Assembly (NCBI RefSeq): GCF_900129245.1 | Contig: NZ_FQUT01000007.1 | Span: forward strand, 62,001-126,000 | Source of the DNA: Chryseobacterium arachidis | GTDB lineage: Bacteria; Bacteroidota; Bacteroidia; Flavobacteriales; Weeksellaceae | Length of the DNA: 64,000 bases | Direction: 5' to 3' | Part shown: piece by piece, positions 62,301 to 64,000 of the stretch | Layout of the letters: the number at the start of each line of letters is the position of its first letter | How positions within the stretch are numbered: the stretch's first letter is position 1 | Program-made: the position numbers and the translations under genes | The notes under the pieces: generated by a model | Seen by the model: the letters and a program-made list of their open reading frames with translations, nothing else | The model's database searches: none | Told to the model about the DNA's origin: nothing

Positions 62301-62942
62301 AGATTGAAAGTTCCTACTCTACAGCTTCCGTGGCAGGGAATCGGAAACTGGTGTTATCCATTAATTACGGCTCAAATTGATGATTCTGGATTGATGAATA
62401 AAAGAAAAAATGACAAAGTTGATTTCCTTGGAATTCCTTTTTTAATTGATAAAACGGATAAAAACATTGCCTTTGCAAGTCAGTGGGACAATTATCCGGA
62501 TTCGATTGAAATTCCCTTGAATGGAAAAGGAAAGAAAATCTATTTTCTGATGGCTGGTTCTACCAATCCGATGCAGTCGCAGATTGTAAATGGAACAATT
62601 ACGGTTCAATATGTTGACGGTTCAACTTCTGAATTGGAATTGAAAAATCCAGTGAATTGGTGGCCGATTGAGCAGGATTTGTTTGATGATAACTTTGCAT
62701 TTGAAATTCCTGATGATAAAATTCCGTACAGAGTTCAACTGAAAACGGGAGAATTATATAAAGGCGGAACTTTAAGTCAATATTTGAGCATTAAAGGGTT
62801 TACAGACCGTCAGGTTGATGGCGGAGCTGCAACGATTCTTGATTTGCCGATTGACCAAAATAAAGAATTAAAATCAATAAAATTAACGGCAGTGAGCAAT
62901 GATGTGGTGATTGGAATGATGAGTGCCACGGTTTTGAGATAA
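59379..62942 (+). CDS. Large secreted DUF4450 protein, probable glycoside hydrolase
   Basis: This 1187-residue protein has a signal peptide ending HSFAQ. The N-terminal domain matches DUF4450: ELHYKEDKGDFLLANGKYRF, NRALYGDNRASRVEAGDLPE, YLPGMGGNLQF. The central part (about 310-680) has an (alpha/alpha) barrel character, with WESPTFLHGAVAWRMRLNAW, HHYDMNLVFFDQLFSH, DAYAAIWASDALQYSGG and SHYDAFRGELYRDFADP, where conserved acids could be catalytic. Further beta domains follow. Such proteins occur in Bacteroidota pectin and rhamnogalacturonan loci; the GH28 neighbour agrees. The exact activity is unknown. Confidence 0.75.
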   Translation: MRRKTIFAGLIILSALSHSFAQSKHWQNKERELHYKEDKGDFLLANGKYRFNRALYGDNRASRVEAGDLPEFALYLPGMGGNLQFVIQKGISIKKLINAEKIETRYRPGSMLYNIKDPILGSGSLKLTVLAQTKEEGLVLKMETENVDSSTKIYAVFGGASGTTFSRNGDIGADPESGFYMLPEYCLNNQFQLNKNQFQLNYLNKKKESQIVNGSFSNVNSLQQTDAQTLEKLAEFTQNKTDKSPIVYASYSSQKQPIFIQIAKGKSAKNFSDEDLKNIFNEAEKARLILTNRIQLKTPDADLNNFGANLAVAADGIWESPTFLHGAVAWRMRLNAWRGAYTADALSWHDRAKEHFESYANSQVLKPDSAPVEMDTLLHLARSAEKMGTSVFSSGYISRNPNDNTKPHHYDMNLVFFDQLFSHFNYTGDKEFLKKMWPTMVRHMDWERRNFKRGDLYDAYAAIWASDALQYSGGKVTHTSAYNYRANREMAKLAKIIGENPQPYEQKADAILKAMKSELWIKNKGYFSEFKDALGNQIVHDKPGIWSIYHVSDAFILNEFEDYQNLQYINNHTPKIPIKVKGVDNKDYFTLATTNWQPYDWSINNVALAENLQTALAYWQAGRNEDAYQLWKGNLVESMYYGISPGNFEQLSHYDAFRGELYRDFADPIGVASRTLTEGLFGVYPNLLENKINIKPGFPKDWNSAELKLPDWDYQFKSSSKKTEYLFTSKYQNPVSLEMQIPVNYSNIKSVQVNGKNVNWKVKPNSILQPIIQFETPKGKDFKIEINYSGEELKNEQTDFINYISESLQLNFDSKKKIKDILDPQQLIKNRNGNQFSLIQEERKGTFFVQVEQNGTTWWQPVNVDIRFPLETKWVNKKLQIQSKSSNPINGKLTVNSLNKTFSIQKNQDTSIEIPANYLSKGTNSIELEYNGIKQNIEITDWEIENQGQFNNISLASKYNEKVTEIFNQKYLSPRLKVPTLQLPWQGIGNWCYPLITAQIDDSGLMNKRKNDKVDFLGIPFLIDKTDKNIAFASQWDNYPDSIEIPLNGKGKKIYFLMAGSTNPMQSQIVNGTITVQYVDGSTSELELKNPVNWWPIEQDLFDDNFAFEIPDDKIPYRVQLKTGELYKGGTLSQYLSIKGFTDRQVDGGAATILDLPIDQNKELKSIKLTAVSNDVVIGMMSATVLR

Positions 62943-62965
62943 TTATAAATAAAATATAGTTGACG

Positions 62966-63045
62966 GTTTGTCATTCCGAGGAACGAGGAATCTATTAGAA
63001 AATTGAGATTCTTCACTACACTTCGTTTCGTTCAGAATGACAAAC
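62966..63045. repeat. Dispersed palindromic repeat, GTCATTCCGAGGAACGAGG type
   Basis: GTTTGTCATTC at the left and GAATGACAAAC at the right are perfect 11-bp terminal inverted repeats; inside, GAACGA/TCGTTC and GAATCT/AGATTC also pair. This sequence type is widespread in flavobacterial intergenic DNA. Here it separates two cotranscribed-looking genes. Confidence 0.75.
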
Positions 63046-63072
63046 GTAAAAACATAAAATAAAAATTTAAAA

Positions 63073-64000
63073 ATGAAGAAAATTGCAATATATCTGAGTC
63101 TTTTCTGTATCGGGTTTTCGTCCCTGAATGCCCAAAAAATCGACCGAAAGAAGGTCGTTCAGAGACATAATGTGGTCAACACCAAAGCCGATACATTATC
63201 GACTTTAACGGTTGGAAACGGAAAATTTGCTTACACGGTTGACATCACCGGAATGCAGTCGTTCCCTGAATATTACAAAAACGGAGTTTCTTTGGGAACG
63301 CAGTCGGAATGGGGCTGGAACAGTTTTCCGAATACCGAAAATTTCAAATTTGAGGAAACTTTAAAACCTTACGATTTCAATAATGACGGTCGAAAAGCCT
63401 TGTACAGTGTTCAAATCAAGGAACCAGAACGCAACAAAAAGGCAGTTGAATATTTCAGAGTCAATCAACATCGTCTGCAACTCGGAAATGTGGGAATTGA
63501 ACTGATTAAAAAGAACGGTCAGAAAGCGCAGGTTTCAGATTTACAAAACATCAATCAGAAAATTGATTTGTGGACGGGAATTATCACGAGTGAATTTACT
63601 TTAGAAGGAACTCTAGTAAAAGTTTGGACAGCTTCTTTCCAAAATTCAGACAAAATCGGGGTAAAAATTGAGTCTGATTTAATCAGTCAAAAAAGATTGA
63701 AAGTTTTCGCAAAATATCCTTATCCAAGCGGACAGTTTTTGGATGAAGCAGCTTTTTATGGAAATGAAAATCAGCATTCAACAAAATTGATTTCATCAAA
63801 TTCAACTCAGGGATTGATTGAGCATAAATTACAGACTGCAGATTATTTTACGCAACTGTATTTCACTGATGGAAAATTAAGCGAGGCTGGAAAACATTAT
63901 TTTGTATTCGAACCTTCTTCAAAAAGCAAAAATTTAGAATTGACAGTTGAGTTTTCAGAGAAAAATCAGAAAACTTCAAAAAGCTTATTCGCTGACGCTG
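63073..64000 (+). CDS. Secreted glycosidase-like protein, 3' end outside window
   Basis: ATG at 63073 opens 309 codons to the window edge. A signal peptide ends SSLNAQ. The mature part begins KVVQRHNVVNTKADTLSTLT, VGNGKFAYTVDITGMQSFPE and LGTQSEWGWNSFPNTE, then beta-sandwich strands with IDLWTGIITSEFTLEGTLV. This is the layout of the N-terminal super-sandwich seen before (alpha/alpha)6 barrels in GH65/GH95-like enzymes. It follows the DUF4450 gene and is probably part of the same polysaccharide locus. The catalytic part lies beyond the window. Confidence 0.7.
   Translation, partial: MKKIAIYLSLFCIGFSSLNAQKIDRKKVVQRHNVVNTKADTLSTLTVGNGKFAYTVDITGMQSFPEYYKNGVSLGTQSEWGWNSFPNTENFKFEETLKPYDFNNDGRKALYSVQIKEPERNKKAVEYFRVNQHRLQLGNVGIELIKKNGQKAQVSDLQNINQKIDLWTGIITSEFTLEGTLVKVWTASFQNSDKIGVKIESDLISQKRLKVFAKYPYPSGQFLDEAAFYGNENQHSTKLISSNSTQGLIEHKLQTADYFTQLYFTDGKLSEAGKHYFVFEPSSKSKNLELTVEFSEKNQKTSKSLFADA

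Overview
The window looks like a chromosomal segment of a Chryseobacterium-type flavobacterium (Bacteroidota, Weeksellaceae). The signs are AT-rich DNA, Bacteroidota-type promoters (TAnnTTTG -7 boxes), weak ribosome binding sites, gliding and type IX secretion markers (GldB, GldC, a protein with a C-terminal sorting domain), a subtype-iii type VI secretion tube/spike set, and an alkaline phosphatase closely resembling PafA of Elizabethkingia/Chryseobacterium. The genus is inferred from remembered families, not from a search.

Layout. 0-5 kb: a minus-strand type VI cassette in the order tssD, vgrG, an unrecognised 56-residue gene, a DUF2931 lipoprotein and a Tle1-like lipase cut by the window edge. 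5.4-9.6 kb: DUF2752 protein, old yellow enzyme, cytidine deaminase, then a cobalamin riboswitch driving a BtuB-like TonB receptor. 9.7-20.4 kb: two unusual lipoproteins, cca, tsaC, a DinB-like protein, an acetyltransferase and a cystathionine gamma-synthase-type enzyme. 20.5-25.5 kb: gldC and gldB separated by an ABC transporter whose permease is fused to a TlpA-like thioredoxin and whose ATPase has a frameshifted tail. 25.5-29.2 kb: leucine-rich repeat protein, acetyltransferase, nadE, then a cassette of exported barnase-type RNase, archaemetzincin-type lipoprotein and barstar. 29.2-36 kb: type IX cargo protein, a membrane TPR-AraC regulator followed by a paralogue without a DNA-binding domain, a Crp/Fnr regulator and pafA. 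36-41.8 kb: small membrane proteins, an acetyltransferase, a TetR gene and a short-chain dehydrogenase with matching palindromic operators, an extended SDR and an AraC regulator.

41.9-50.3 kb is the most accessory-looking stretch: orphan lipoproteins, decayed transposase and AraC fragments, an RDD protein, an ATP-grasp protein, a 900-residue WG-repeat protein, a G10 tract and a run of small lipoprotein genes. 50.3-56.1 kb returns to recognisable genes: mdh, a heme oxygenase/bacteriophytochrome operon, a cyclase-family hydrolase and a nucleoid-associated protein. 56.4-57.6 kb holds two successive pairs, each a tiny membrane protein followed by a 117-131 residue protein; the larger proteins are related. 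57.7-64 kb is the start of a carbohydrate (probably pectin) locus: GH28, a DUF4450 protein and a partial large glycosidase-like protein.

No rRNA, tRNA, CRISPR array or intact insertion sequence was seen. The strongest candidates for uncommon biology are the RNase/metalloprotease/barstar cassette, the 56-residue gene inside the type VI cassette, the permease-thioredoxin fusion, and the twin small-membrane-protein modules at 56.4-57.6 kb.
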